64,000 nt of DNA from Adiantum capillus-veneris (Eukaryota; Streptophyta; Polypodiopsida; Polypodiales; Pteridaceae). How positions within the stretch are numbered: the stretch's first letter is position 1; each line of letters starts with the position of its first letter. Shown here piece by piece: positions 9,650 to 21,094 of the stretch. The DNA is taken from assembly GCA_014529385.2 (NCBI GenBank), contig CM043965.1, positions 61,033,433-61,097,432 on the forward strand, read 5' to 3'. A model generated the notes under the pieces. The model was not told where the DNA came from. It saw nothing but the letters and a program-made list of their open reading frames with translations, and ran no database searches. The position numbers and the translations under genes are program-made.

Positions 9650-10390
9650 CTAAGGGTCGGCTGGGGGGAGAGCTGGTTTGGGATTTTGAAATTCCTGGAT
9701 GATCGCTTTGCCACCTTGGTAGACTGCCCATTTACCTTGCTTACGCGCTTCATGCACCTTCTTAAGCTCGCTCGCTTCATGCACCTTCTTAAGCTCGATC
9801 GCTTTACTCTTGAGTCGATTCGTGGTCAGTTCTTCTGCAATACAAAGCTTGGTTTCTTTGAGAAGGCGGGATTGACGTAGAAGCTTCACCCGCTCCTCTT
9901 TGTTCTTGAAAGTAAGGACACAATGCTCGGGGCGCACATGGCGACATGTATCATATATCCAAGCGACATTCTCTGGCTTGATGTTGACTGGCTCAATAAT
10001 TGTGTTGAGTTTAATGATTGCCTCTTCAAGGGTGTCCTCAACAGTGCACCACTGCAAGGGGAGCTCACCGATGCGTACCTTGAGGACATTATCCTCTTGA
10101 AATTTTTGTTCGGAGATTTCCTTTGTTACACACGTCTTCACTTGGGCGATGGTTGTTGAGTGAGGTTGGCTAACCTTAGCCTCAACCTCCTTTACCTTGT
10201 CGGTGGTGAGGTCAACCATAGAATTGAACTCCTCTTCTAATTTGCTGAGGCGGGATTTGAGCTCGAAGTTTTCTTCCAAGACTCGATCAAGAGTTTCTTG
10301 CAACTGCGTGATGCGATCAAGTTTGCTAGGTGCTGCCAATACTGTTGCAAAACTCGGTCTTGTTTTGGCGGGGGTCTTCGGGGTGGTCAT
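9650..10390 (-). CDS. LINE 2 ORF1: coiled-coil/RRM RNA-binding protein, 246 aa
   Basis: Open from ATG 10388-10390 to TAG 9650-9652. Residues about 25-70 form a Leu/Glu coiled coil (ITQLQETLDRVLEENFELKS). About 100-180 fit the RRM of L1-type ORF1p, and 180-235 the basic C-terminal domain, ending ARKQGKWAVYQGGKAIIQEF, close to the usual L1 ORF1p end. A 27-bp in-frame duplication (9746-9772 and 9773-9799 on the plus strand) repeats ELKKVHEA. The length is normal for the family. It likely binds the element's own RNA and acts in trans for or with LINE RT; this is inferred from architecture only. Confidence 0.78.
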   Translation of the reverse strand: MTTPKTPAKTRPSFATVLAAPSKLDRITQLQETLDRVLEENFELKSRLSKLEEEFNSMVDLTTDKVKEVEAKVSQPHSTTIAQVKTCVTKEISEQKFQEDNVLKVRIGELPLQWCTVEDTLEEAIIKLNTIIEPVNIKPENVAWIYDTCRHVRPEHCVLTFKNKEERVKLLRQSRLLKETKLCIAEELTTNRLKSKAIELKKVHEASELKKVHEARKQGKWAVYQGGKAIIQEFQNPKPALPPADP

Positions 10391-10480
10391 CTCTGTGCTT
10401 TAGAAGATAGAAACCAACCACTGCTTGAGAAGGTAGGAACCAACCACTGGTTTGCAAAATCTCAAAGTATTTCAGCCTTT

Positions 10481-10702
10481 GGAAAATACTCAAGAACACT
10501 CAAGATGTCGGCCTTCGGCCTGCTATACAGTCAGATGTCCCGTGTTGGGTGATGCGTGAAGAGCACCACGACTTGCTCAAAGCCAAAACCTTTGGAAAAT
10601 ACTCAAAATACTAAGACGTCAGCCTTCGGCCTGCTACAGTAAGATGTCCCGTGTCGAGTGGTGCATGAGGAGCACCGCGACCTGCTCAAAGCCAAAACCT
10701 GC
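10481..10702 (-). repeat. 113-bp tandem units in the LINE 2 leader
   Basis: Two units, 10481-10593 and 10594-10702, each starting GGAAAATACTC and containing GCCTTCGGCCTGCT and AGATGTCCCGTG. A partial third piece (GGAGCACCGTGACCTGCTC) follows. They lie just upstream of ORF1, where some LINEs carry promoter monomers. The rest of the leader to 10920 is GC-rich. Confidence 0.8.
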
Positions 10703-10919
10703 AGGAGCACCGTGACCTGCTCAAACCCGTTGTGCTACGCAGGGCTGAAGACAGATCACGCGGAGTCGTAGCCTCGCAGAGCCACGGCTGTAGCCTCGCA
10801 AACCTCTTAGAGACAAAACTCGTTGTTGGGGGGGCTTAGCTAAGGCTTAACGCCTCCCCCAAGGCAGCCCTTCGCCCAGGGGGGGCTAAAGGAGAGCGAT
10901 GGATTTTTCTGCGCTAGGG

Positions 10920-11036
<117 letters not shown>

Positions 11037-11159
11037 TGAGGATCAAGAGAGAGAATAAATTTGAGAAGGGAGAAAGAATCTTCTTGAAATCTGCTCGCCA
11101 GATTCCAAAAAAGCGCTCGCCAAAAAATGCTCACCAAAAGAATTACGTTTGTATCCGAT

Positions 11160-11440
11160 TAAGATATTCTTTTAATTAAAAATAAGCTCAATAGTAGCTT
11201 TATAACATTTTGCGTAACCCTTCAACAACAATCAACGACCATTTGCATCATCTATTGTTGGTCAGCATTCAAAAAAAGGCCTCAAAATGCATTCGGAAGT
11301 AGGAGTGTCTAAAAGTGACAATTTGAGAGAAATGTGAGGAAATGATCGCGGTTTTGGACATAGGTTTGACTTTGTCTTAGCCAAAGCACTTGAACACATT
11401 GGAATAAGACTGTTTACATCAAGCTAAAGCTATTAATTCC
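11160..11440. other. No recognisable gene between LINE 2 and element E
   Basis: AT-rich sequence with short frames only. It may hold the unrecognised leader or LTR of element E. I could not match it to any other LTR in the window. Confidence 0.4.
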
Positions 11441-12429
11441 AAAAATCTTGTTTACTTTAGGTTCAAACTCAGATTATACAAGCTCTGAGATCTCAACGAT
11501 AGAGAAGCATCCGCCCATAATGGATCTTCCAAACTTGCAGTTGATAAAGACCAATTTTGTTGAGAGAGTTTTGATGACAGATAATGAGAGTGAAGGATTG
11601 TATAGATACATTGAGGGTGGTGAGGTCAGCCTTTATAGATACTCATAGCCATACCCAGAAGAGCTGACGGATTACAAGCTCTTATAAGTCTATACATACA
11701 AAGTCGGTTGTTAATGGAAATCTATGATTTTTGACAAGTATGACAACAATATAGAGCTATAGAAAGCACAAATCCACATATTGCAATAGAAATAGGTGGA
11801 TATTTGGTCAATGAAGGACCACAAATACCTCCACCAAATACGAGAATTCCTACGAGAATTCAAAAACAGAGCCACCTAGATTCCCTGCTAGAGCGGTAAC
11901 AAGAGATGAAATGATCACAGAGATGGGAGACGTGCCTCCCAACTGAATGTCCCTGGTGGACCAATCTCCAATAGAATGATCAATCCCTTTGAATAAAACC
12001 AATTTACAATTAGGTGTCAATCGAACCAGACAAGGAGAGTGGAAATACCAATCTATCCACCAATGAACAATGTAGGACCAAATACACTGCATTCATCGCA
12101 GTTGGGGCTACATCAAGATGCCATACCAAGACGAGATATTAATAGAGGTGGTTATCCGATCAACCCATAACCTAAAGCACCACCACTATTCTCATCAAAT
12201 CTGTATTTGAGTGAAGGTCAAGGACCAACCGTTAGACCAACTACAATAGAGTTACCTTATACAGAATATGAAATCAAAGAAGAACCTAGGCATAGTAGAA
12301 GGCCTGAAGCCAGAGAAGAAGAGTCTATGGTTAGACTTGTAGACAATTGGTGAGTTAGACCATCCCAAGTCTAGAAATGTGTAAACAGGAAATACTTCGG
12401 ATATAAAGATCCAAGAAATCATGTAGCGA

Positions 12430-12741
12430 GCGGCTTTTAGAAGAGTAATTAGAGTAGAGGAAGTTTCAAATTTTGCGACACGATTTGTAGGATTTGGACT
12501 GAATCTGGAAGATGATGCGGCTACATGGTTCAACTCAGTGGAAAGACGCAATTTTGAAACTCTAGACGAGCTGTTTGAAGAATTCATCAAAGAATTCTCG
12601 CAAAAAGGCATAGCTCACAATACGATCTTGCAACTTCATAGATTCAAATTGAAAGAGGGTGAATCGGTACACAAAGCAGCATTGTGGGTCAAGAGATATT
12701 TCAAGTTCTATCCTAGAGCGGAACTACCTACGCAGGTATGA
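12430..12741 (+). pseudogene. Element E gag capsid domain fragment
   Basis: Open for 103 codons: RFVGFGLNLEDDAATWF, then TLDELFEEFIKEFSQ and LKEGESVHKAALWVKRYF. This is the usual retrotransposon gag pattern (W-F near the middle, then 'F...F.....' and 'GES...'). It corresponds to C's copy at 42290-42650 (FGMTLEEKALTWFQ; KHGESVRDCATQM). Upstream (11448-11648) is an acidic N-terminal frame. The parts before and after are in other frames, so the gag is dead. Confidence 0.7.
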
Positions 12742-13270
12742 TTGATGATGATCTTTACCCAAGGAATGAGACATGTGAGTCTTTAGAAGAATCTGCATAT
12801 TATGATAAGGAGCCTGACGCTAAATGAATTGATCAAAGAAGATCTTTATCCGGTGGATAATTGTGAGGAATATGAAGAAAAGGATTGTAAGAGTCAAGAG
12901 GATGATGCATCCTCGCATCACAGTGATTCACAGATATTGAGTCCATTGCAAAACCAACGGCACCTAAAAATCAAGAAAAATTTATTGACAAAATGGTTAA
13001 GAGGTTAACTCCTCTTGTAATTGGATCCGAGGAGCCTAAGTGGTGAAAAATTGATAGAAAATCGACAAACCATACAAAGGAGGAGTGCTACTATAACATG
13101 GAATATTCTAAGGAAAGGCATATACAACCTATTCTAGTAGCACCTACTCCACCCAGATACATTACGGGGAATGTGCTAGGACCAATAGGAGTTTCAAGAC
13201 CATAGCCTGTCTTAGGACAACAACCTCCACTACTAGGTGCTAGAATGCTTGTAGACATGAGATACACATT

Positions 13271-14860
13271 GATGATGGAAGCATCTAATAAGAAAGCGCT
13301 AGTACCAACTACAATGTATTATGACAACCAAAGAGGGTATTGCCCTTTGAAGTGACAGATGATCAGAGAAACACATGGAGTGGTGAGACCGATACATCCT
13401 CCACCTCCTACATTTTGACATGAAGAAAGAAGGTATGAGATGGAAAAAAGGACATTGCTGTTCATTGTGAAAAGCGGCTTAGCTAGGTTAGAGCATGTTC
13501 ACAGCCAAGAGGATGTGCACAAAGAAGCTCCTCAACCAGAGATAGATTGTCACAAAAGTTGTGACAACCACTTGGTCAAACAATGTCCTCAAACGGAGAT
13601 CACTCACGTAAATGCTTATTTTCTTGACTGTGGTGTCATTCACTTGATCCCCAATCGTCAAAAACCCAAATTGAGTGATAAAGGTCACAAAAAATGTCTC
13701 AAATATCGTTCATCTACCGGGTAACTCAGAAAACAAAAACGTCATGCCAGTTCAAGTAGCTGTGAGAGTGCACGCTTAAAAGGAAGTTGTTGAGAATCCA
13801 GAGATAGAGAAAACAAAAACTCACGTGAGTCCAGAGACGAGTGTACCAAAGACCAACACACCTAGTTAAAAAACCAAGAGCAAATGGAATAGTTGGAAAT
13901 CTAGAAAGGATAGGATGAAAGAACGTCGGGAACAAGAGAAAAAATCCCTAGCTGAGGAGCTTACCTAAGCTAAAGAGAAGATAAGACAATGTCATGAGGA
14001 AAGGGTTTCACCTTCTCTTACATAGACGTCTCAACCTCCAAAAGAACCATCAATAAAAGAGAAACCACACTAATGATGGAAGCATCTAATAAACAAGCAC
14101 TAGTACCAACTACAATGTATTATAACAACCAAGCGGGTACTATCCTTTGAAGTGACAAAAGATGAGAAAAACACATGGAATGGTGAGGTCGGTACAACCT
14201 TCACCTCCTGCATTTTGACATGAAGAAAGAAGGTATGAGATGGACAAAAGGACATTTTGGTTCATTGTGAATAGCGGCTTAGCTAGGTCATAGCATGTTT
14301 ACATCCAAGAGAAAATGCACAAAGAAGCTCCTCAACCAGAGATATGACAACCGCTTGGTCAAACAATGTCCTCAAACGGAGATCACTCAATTAAATCCCT
14401 ATTTTCTTGGCTGTGGCATCATTAACTTGATCCCCAACTGTCGAACCCAATTTGAGTCATAAAGATTGCAATTAATGTCTCAGGTATTGCTCAGCTATCC
14501 AATAGCTTGAAAAACAAAAATGTTGTGCCAGTTCAAGTAGTTACAAGAGTGCAAGCTCAAAACGAAGTTGTTGATAATCTAGAGACAGAGAAAATAGAAA
14601 CTCACACGAGTCCAAAGATGGGTGAATCAAAGACCGACGCACCTAGTCAAAAAACCAAGAACACACAGAATAGTTGGAAAGCTAGAAAGGGTAGGATGAA
14701 AGCACGTAGGGAACGAGATCAGAAATCCCTAGCTGAGGAGCTTACCCAAGCTAAAGAGAAGATAATATAACATGAAGAATGGGTTACACCTTCTCTTACA
14801 TAGACGTCTCAACCTCCAAAAGGACCATTCAAAAAAGAGAAACCAAGAAGTTCTAGTTCA
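13271..14860 (+). repeat. 800-bp tandem duplication inside element E gag
   Basis: Copy 1 spans 13271-14070 and copy 2 14071-about 14860. Both start ATGATGGAAGCATCTAATAA and end AAAAGAGAAACCA. They cover the nucleocapsid region, with Cys/His-rich remnants (CHKSCDN...), and the basic segment WKARKGRMKARRE (open in copy 2 as 14507-14770). They have diverged by point changes and small deletions. Confidence 0.85.
14507..14770 (+). pseudogene. Element E gag C-terminal basic region, 87 aa
   Basis: VPVQVVTRVQAQNE followed by a lysine/arginine-rich stretch. The same order occurs in remnant F (VLVKVMTRAQAQEAARNK, 36690-36750) and element C (IVPIKVITTGQAKKKK, 43620-43670), so it is a shared family segment between nucleocapsid and protease. 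It is open only because it is short. Confidence 0.55.
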
Positions 14861-15262
14861 GGAGGATTAGTGTTGGTCGAGAAGATTAATGAGCAACTAG
14901 ATGCCCTCCTTAAAGCCTATGAAGTGCGGCTTAATACAACCAAACCCAAGAATAGAGGTGGATGACTTACACATATGCGGAACTAGAAAAGCAAAGGCTT
15001 AAAATGTGCTAGAAAATAATCCAAACAGTCAAGTTTTACTAGAACCACCATTTGAAAAACCTGAGGATGCGATTCTTATCTCACCTACACAGGTTTTCCC
15101 ATCAAGCCAAGAATGAATAGAGCTAGATCCCAGTCACAAGCATGTACCAAAGCTCATTAACAAAGCATTAGAACCAAGGATAGTGTTGAATACCATGGAT
15201 AACTCTTTCAAGGGATTTCACCTAGTTATACCAGAGGGTTAAGAGAAATAGATGGTCTTGAC

Positions 15263-16173
15263 TGTTAGCAGCAAGCTAACTCGGATACCATTTTTTGGAG
15301 CTTTCATTGTAAAAACATTTATTATTTTGATGAATCAAGATTATTGTAACTCCTACTTTTCAGATAAACTTCGTAATTGATGAGCCGGGGCTACAAGCTT
15401 CTATATCGTATCAACCTGTCTTTAGTCAGAGCTCCCGGATTATTAGTTTTGACCATCAAAAACCTTGGCTAAAGTATAAAAGCCAATTTTTAAAAGTTTT
15501 TAATAAGTTTTTTGGATAATAGAAAAACAACGTGAGCTAACGGCGCTCACTTCTCTCCTTCTTGCGCTTCCTACTTCCTCCTCGGTTGTCACATTGCAGT
15601 CATGTCTGTTGCATTGCAATCGTAGGTAAGAGCTCTATGCATTGACATAAGCATTTCATGCTATTTCATAGCTTTTGGCGTCGCTGATCCGCAGCCTGAT
15701 TTCATCATAAGTAGGAATTTATACTTCAAAATAAAAAACTAAGTATAGGTGGGGTATTCGGGCATCATTGCTAAGCATTTAGATGCATTCTGGGTCAAAA
15801 ACGACTAGGTCAAAATCTCACTGTTGTTAATAATTGTGATTTTTGCACTAGACCTGAAGTGAGATTTGAGACCATAAGTATGTGTGCTTAGGTCTTATCA
15901 ACATGTCCTAGAAGTTTCGTTACGTTTGGATGTCGTTTGATGCTATAACGGATGTGATTTGTTTGTTGATGAGCAATTAGCTTTTGGTGATTTCAGTCAT
16001 TTGAGTGTAGCCTGAGTTAAATGCGAGTTGTTTGTTGTTTTCAAGAGATTGAAAACCTCTTGTAGCCTCTATGCACTAGTCGAGTCAGCTTCGTCCCATG
16101 GATTGATAATTATATTCGTGATTCTTGCTACATCTGTAATAAGATAGGAGTGAGGTTAGACACCCATCCCACA
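15263..16173 (+). repeat. 5' LTR of element B, 911 bp
   Basis: Starts TGTTAGCAGCAAGC and ends CATCCCACA (TG...CA). A TATA box lies at 15475-15482. It matches the split 3' LTR along its length and preserves the uninterrupted site (GCAGTCATGTCTGTTG, near 15597-15612) into which element A inserted in the 3' LTR. Confidence 0.9.
15475..15482 (+). promoter_or_regulatory. TATA box in element B 5' LTR
   Basis: TATAAAAG, about 210 bp into the LTR. The same motif is kept in the 3' LTR at 22202-22209. Confidence 0.55.
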
Positions 16174-16175
16174 TT

Positions 16176-16195
16176 TGGCGCCACTGCTGGGGATC
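16176..16195 (+). promoter_or_regulatory. Primer-binding site of element B, tRNA-Asp type
   Basis: TGGCGCCACTGCTGGGGATC starts two bases after the LTR. It closely resembles the tRNA-Asp complement used by plant Tat, Ogre and Athila elements, with a few mismatches. Minus-strand DNA synthesis would start here. Confidence 0.8.
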
Positions 16196-16532
16196 GAAGA
16201 GACCTAAACTAGGAAAAAATACGAGCTTATTGTGAAGTTATCCTTTAACTTCCTCTAGGATCTCCTAGAGTCAAAACTTTCTTTTTGAAACCACATAGCT
16301 TAAGATTGTCGTCTTTTGCTGTGTAGAGGTATCTTGAAGGTAGGTTGTACTTGCTAAGTACCTTTAGGATTGTAGATTGTAAGATTAGATTAGGATTTTG
16401 AGAATGATTGAGGGATGAAACAAGTCTTAAGATCAAGGCTCATAAAACCATAAAAAACAAGAAAACGAGTGTTTGTGGACACTTTTCACAACCCCATTGC
16501 AGTAGAATCTAGGAGTAGGGTAAGTAGAATCC

Positions 16533-17900
16533 GAGGTGGATTTCAAAACATTTCTCTCTCCAAAAGAATCAATTGTGAGTGTTTATGTGAAGTTGCAGAA
16601 TTTTAGGTCTACGGCTACGGCTAGAAATAGTACCAGAAGACTGTCAACCACTGAATCCGACTAGAGAGTATGCTTTAAAAGTTGTATGAACCAGTGGATA
16701 AGCTCAAGGACACATCGAAGTAAAAATTTCAAGAGTTTGCAAAAACTCAAATTATTTACTTTTTCTTGACATTCTAGGCCAAATTAAGTTTTAACTTGAC
16801 TCAGAGGCTTAAAATAGCTCATGAAAAGACTGTAGCGAAAGAGTTCAAAAAGTGTTTATTTTAGGCTTAAAGTAAATAATTATGATTATTTACTTTCAGC
16901 TCAAAACCAGAGACTCTATGCATGTCTACAAACAGCTTTAGTAAGGGCCCATAGAATTTGAATCACCAGATTGATCAAAGATTGGGTAAAAACTAAATAC
17001 TGACTTTCCAAAACTTGAGTGTAAATTGGGAAAATTTTGTTTAAACTCAATGAAACTTGACTCATAGGCTTATATTGATGTAATAACAAGTGTACATGCT
17101 CAGTTGACCAAAAAGATGCAAAAATTTGTCAGTAGTAAATAATCGAGATTATTTACTTTTGTCCCATTTTACAACTTTTTTGACCAAGTCAGCTTACCAC
17201 TTATGTTATATTAAGTCCACAAATCAACTTTGGTAAGATTTGGATCATTGTATTGAAAATTGTGGCCAAATTTGCAAAGTCGGTTTGCAGATACAAAACT
17301 GATGACCATTTGAACAAAAAATTATCTAAACTTGATGAAACTTGGCTAGGGAGCTTAAGTTGAGCTGCTTAACAGATTTGTGTCAAAATTGTTGCAAAAA
17401 AGTGCACAAAAATAGCAAGAGTAAATAATCGTGATTATTTACATCTGCTACTAAACTTGACATTTCTTCACATTTGAGTATACCACAAGGTCAAGCATAT
17501 CAAGTAGACAACACAAATCACTTTTGGTGAAATTTGGATCACAAAAGTGAGACTTCAGCCAGATTCTTGAAAACTGAGTCTACAGATACTTGTAAAACAG
17601 TTGATAACTTGAACAAATTTTGTTCAAACTTAGTGAAACTTGTCCAGAGACCTTAACAAGTTGTATACTTGGCAAATCAAGCCAAAAAGTGCAAAAAATT
17701 GAGAAAAGCAAATAATCACAATTATTTACTACTCCTACACAGAGACACCATTTTTTACTTTCGAACTTGTACAGTGTTAGACCAACATAAAGCCACCGAG
17801 CAATTTTGCATTTAGTCAGATCCAAATTAGTACATGTTCACTCAGTTTCTAGGTTGCAGATTAGTCCTTTGGCTTTTTGCAAATGATGTGGAATCTGAAA
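16533..17900 (+). repeat. Leader of element B with about 285-bp repeats, each holding a palindrome
   Basis: Between the primer site and gag lie diverged tandem units of roughly 263-287 bp. Each carries a palindrome near its centre: 16872-16893, 17135-17156, 17421-17442 and 17708-17729, with a decayed half-site near 16750. Arms GTAAATAAT and ATTATTTAC flank a centre that varies (TATG, CGAG, CGTG, CACA). Around them recur phrases such as AACTTGATGAAACTTG and GGTGAAATTTGGATCAC. There is no coding frame. Confidence 0.88.
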
Positions 17901-18115
17901 GTCTCAACTGCCGACTCACTTAACTCAATTTGAAGTGATACACATAGACCAGTCACAATAGTTAGCGAGAATTATACAGTCTTTGTGAAAGAATAGCTAG
18001 CTTGATTAAAATTGATACAGGAATCAGGTTGCCGACAAGGAATTGAAAGCTTGACAGAAATTGACAACAAGTCAATCCGATGGTAAGCACTCTATGCAGG
18101 GCTTCACAAGTCTAT

Positions 18116-18520
18116 ATGAACCTTAGATCTGGCCGTATACTAGCAAATCAAGGCATATTTGGAGAGACCGCTAGTAGAGTATCCACCGAAGAAAGTGTGA
18201 ATCAAGGCAATCACTTGCACACAATCCTTGAAGAAGTCTTAGACAATTTCTCAAAATCAACATCTGAAATGTCTTCCTATTGACTCATTCAAAAATCAGA
18301 ACGACAATGCGTTATAAGCATATACTATCTTTTTATAGGACTAATCGCCATGGAGCTCAGGTCTACTTGGATCCTAATGAAGAGTATGCCATTCGCATTA
18401 ATGACCATGACATAGAGTTTGAAGAGGAAATCAAGGCAAACAAACAAGGAAAAATGTACATGGATAAAAATGGAACTCAGTATTTACAAGTCGAAAACCC
18501 TGACGTGATAGACAAATGGG
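18116..18520 (+). pseudogene. Element B gag N-terminal region, broken
   Basis: Starts MNLRSGRILANQGI at ATG 18116, a start typical of Tat/Athila gags and shared with element C (ATG 41267). A TGA after TSEMSSY and a frameshift near 18280 break it. It then continues as TTMRYKHILSFY and RHGAQVYLDPNEEYAIR, matching C nearly residue for residue to about DKWGL (18525). There the match stops and a different coding block begins. The capsid and zinc-knuckle parts of gag are missing. Confidence 0.75.
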
Positions 18521-18524
18521 GGTT

Positions 18525-19596
18525 ACAAGTAACGCAAGCTGCAGAGAAGGCCAAGAAGAGGGTATCCCAAAAGGAGAAGCTACAAGAGCTGCCACCCTAC
18601 CAACTGGACCCAAGTTTAGTAAAGACAGCCAAGGCAACATTTTGGTCAAGAGAACAGCTTGAGGAAAATAAAACAAAAATTTTCACAGGCAGGTTCAAGA
18701 GTGAAGAAGGACACCAAGTAGAGATGCAACTGCTACCGAAAGAGATCTATGATCTCGCGGCCAAACACAAAAGAAGCTAACAAAAGGCTCGGCCTCAGGG
18801 ACTTCTACGACCACGAACCATGCGGCATAGACTACCAGAAAGCCTATGAGTTATTGTCTTCTATCAAAGAGGATGGATCAGCCCAAATCACCGACCAGCA
18901 AGGGCAGAAAGAAGAAGTGGTTATAACAAAGGAAATGTGGACAAGGCGCTGAAGTTGCCGACTGAAGGGATGCCAACGCGGGCCCGAGACAGAAAGACAG
19001 CAGGCACATTCACCAAGGAGACTTCTGCTGCAACTTATGCCAACCTCATCCAAAGGCAAGTGGAAGAATCAGCACGTCTATACCACCAGCACTTCCACTT
19101 TCTAGCAAAGAGACTGCCACGGTACACCACATCAAATCATGCAGTTGCGACTACATTCACCCAAGTGTTGAAGTCGACAACCAGGCAACCAATCGATCAC
19201 GCTCAGTATGTGCTGACAACACTGAGGACCAAAAAAGAAGGTAAAATCACGTTTCTAGGTGCATCTGAAGTATTAACAAGAATAGCATACCATGCTATTG
19301 GCATGGCCGACAATTTGTCACCTGCCCCAGATCTATACACATGGATTGTGTCTGCACAACCTTCTCCCAAAACCACACGGTCGTCAAAAAGAGTTTACAA
19401 GTTAGATGAAGAATTGGCAGAGAGCTCTCATGAAGCGCATAGCAGTGAGAACTCGGACAATGAAGAGAGGAGGGCCAAAATAGAAGAGATGAAGAAGAAA
19501 GCAGTGGGGCTGCACACCAAGAGGAACCTCATCGAAAAAAGGCGAGATTTGAAAGGGAAAAACAAACTTACGAAAGAAGTCGCCCAATTGCAATGA
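18525..19596 (+). pseudogene. Non-gag coding block in element B, possibly a 'plant transposon protein' domain
   Basis: Replaces the rest of gag. Three frames join across two frameshifts (near 18770 and 18940) into about 350 residues. The first part reads KIFTGRFKSEEGHQVEM, the second LGLRDFYDHEPCGIDYQKA, and the third (18937-19596, 219 aa) LKLPTEGMPTRAR and YTTSNHAVATTF, ending in a charged Lys/Glu tail. The pattern 'T.e.v..aL.lP.eG' recalls the putative plant transposon protein domain found in nonautonomous gypsy-like elements. That is a tentative match by eye. The function is unknown. Confidence 0.4.
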
Positions 19597-19684
19597 GGCC
19601 CGGCAAAGTGGGTTCCCAAAGAGATAAGGGGTCCCAGAACTAAGAACCCTGCAAGGGAAGAAGCAGAGGACCCCACATATTTTC

Positions 19685-20002
19685 TTGAATGCAGATACAG
19701 AAGCACTAAAGCTAAAAGAAGCTCAGGAAGCTGAAAGAAAAGCAAGAGAAGAAGTAGCAGAGCAACAAAAGGCCACTGCACAAAGAGAGACACAACACTA
19801 TCACGAGGAAATGTCTCCAAAGCCCACCTCACCTGCTACGGCCATAGATCACCCAATGCCAAGCCCACCCCCTTCACCAACAGTTAGACCCACTGAGGGC
19901 AAGGAAGCCAAAGAGAAGGAGCCCGAACCACAAGAGACAACAAGTTTTGAGCAACCCAAAGCAACAGAGATAGAGATCACCCCTTCTACAACCACCCAAT
20001 AG
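19685..20002 (+). pseudogene. Proline/glutamate-rich linker in element B
   Basis: An open 105-codon frame: an Ala/Glu/Lys helix, then a Pro/Thr/Ser-rich stretch (SPPPSPTVRPTEGKEAK). It ends at TAG 20000-20002, but Pro/Ala-rich coding continues beyond in the same style. It lies between the block before and the coiled coil after, and probably was a linker of one larger protein. Confidence 0.35.
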
Positions 20003-20422
20003 GAAACGGTTGAGGCATCCACAAAGCCTCAAGAAGACAAAGCAGCCACCGCACAGCCTCAAGGAGAGGTAGAACCCCCGCCACAACCACAAGCCACCGT
20101 AGAACCACCCAAAGAGCTACAAGCTAAAATGGCTGAAACATCCACACAACCTATAGAGCCAGAAGATTGGTAGACAAATGATGAAGTCATTTTACATGTA
20201 AATGAATATGCAAAGCAGATGCAGGTAATAATCGAGGAAATGCCAACAACAGCACTTAGCCGTCCGTAGTGCTAAAGCTAGAGAGCTAGAGATGGTTATC
20301 GACGCTCTACAAGGAGAATTAGATGACAGAATGAATGTCATCTCAAATCTACAGAGACAAATCCAAGAGCTAAGAGTTGAAGCTGAACAACACCTTTAGC
20401 CAAAGAGAAGCAACAAAAAGAA

Positions 20423-21094
20423 TTGGAGGAGCTAGGCAAACTTCTCACGAAGTTATTAGATGCCTTCAAGACCAAAGACCAACAATTGACAGAGGTACTC
20501 AATGAACTCCTAACCACAACTCTATCAGTAGAGAAGGTCCAATTGCAGCTCAACGTAGCAAACACATCTCTGCAATATTCAGAGCAAAGGATCAATGATC
20601 AGGCAGCTTTCTTGAGACAGATATGGGAAAATCCTGCAATTGCCTTGATCAAAGGTACAAACAAAGTCTACAAGGCTTTGGAAAAGAAGAACAAAGGTCT
20701 TGAGCTAGAGCTAAGGCTAGAGCAATCACAACAAAGAGACCTTGCACTGTTGTGGGTACATCGAGAAGAACAGCTGCTCAAGGAGATAGTAGATCTCAAG
20801 CGAGTCAATCAGCTACTGCTGCAAGAGGGACAGCCAGGGACACAAGAAGAAGCTGGTACCTCAGAGCAACCAAATGTTGAAATTACATTAGTGTTTTTTA
20901 CTGAGATGGAAACACAACCGACAGAAGGGCTAGGAGGAGAAGAAGAGTTTCAGGTACTGCTAACATATACTGAGCAAGTGCCCATGGTCAAGTTGTCTAA
21001 AGCTGAAGAAGATGCACTTAAGGAACATGCTGCCCAGGAGACAGATACCGAATGGAAAGCAACGATGGATTGGGAGTTGAGGGTTCTCCATTGA
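20423..21094 (+). pseudogene. Coiled-coil segment in element B, 223 aa
   Basis: Leu/Glu/Gln heptads through most of its length (EELGKLLTKLLDAFKTKDQQ and VHREEQLLKEIVDLKRVNQL), then an acidic tail. There is no enzymatic motif. Helical sequence in another frame just upstream (20220-20400) suggests a longer ancestral coiled coil. It resembles neither gag nor pol. From 21100 to 21970 further short frames in several phases look like the decayed C-terminus of the same foreign block. Confidence 0.4.

Larger units (their letters stand above)
11440..15262 (+). mobile_element. Element E, 5' half: gag region of an old Ty3/gypsy element
   Basis: The left part of an element interrupted by element B; its right part resumes at 31617. 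The match to element C shows this: before 15262 it aligns with C's region ending in the acidic ...DGIPFVEEDGL segment, and after 31617 it picks up where C reads EKIREIND. The flanks TTGAC and TTGAT form a probable target duplication. Many stops and frameshifts are present. LTRs were not found. Confidence 0.65.

Noticed and set aside
16740-17730. CRISPR-like array, because of regularly spaced palindromes
   Set aside because: Spacing is about 285 bp, intervening sequences are similar to each other, the setting is a plant retroelement leader, and no cas genes exist.
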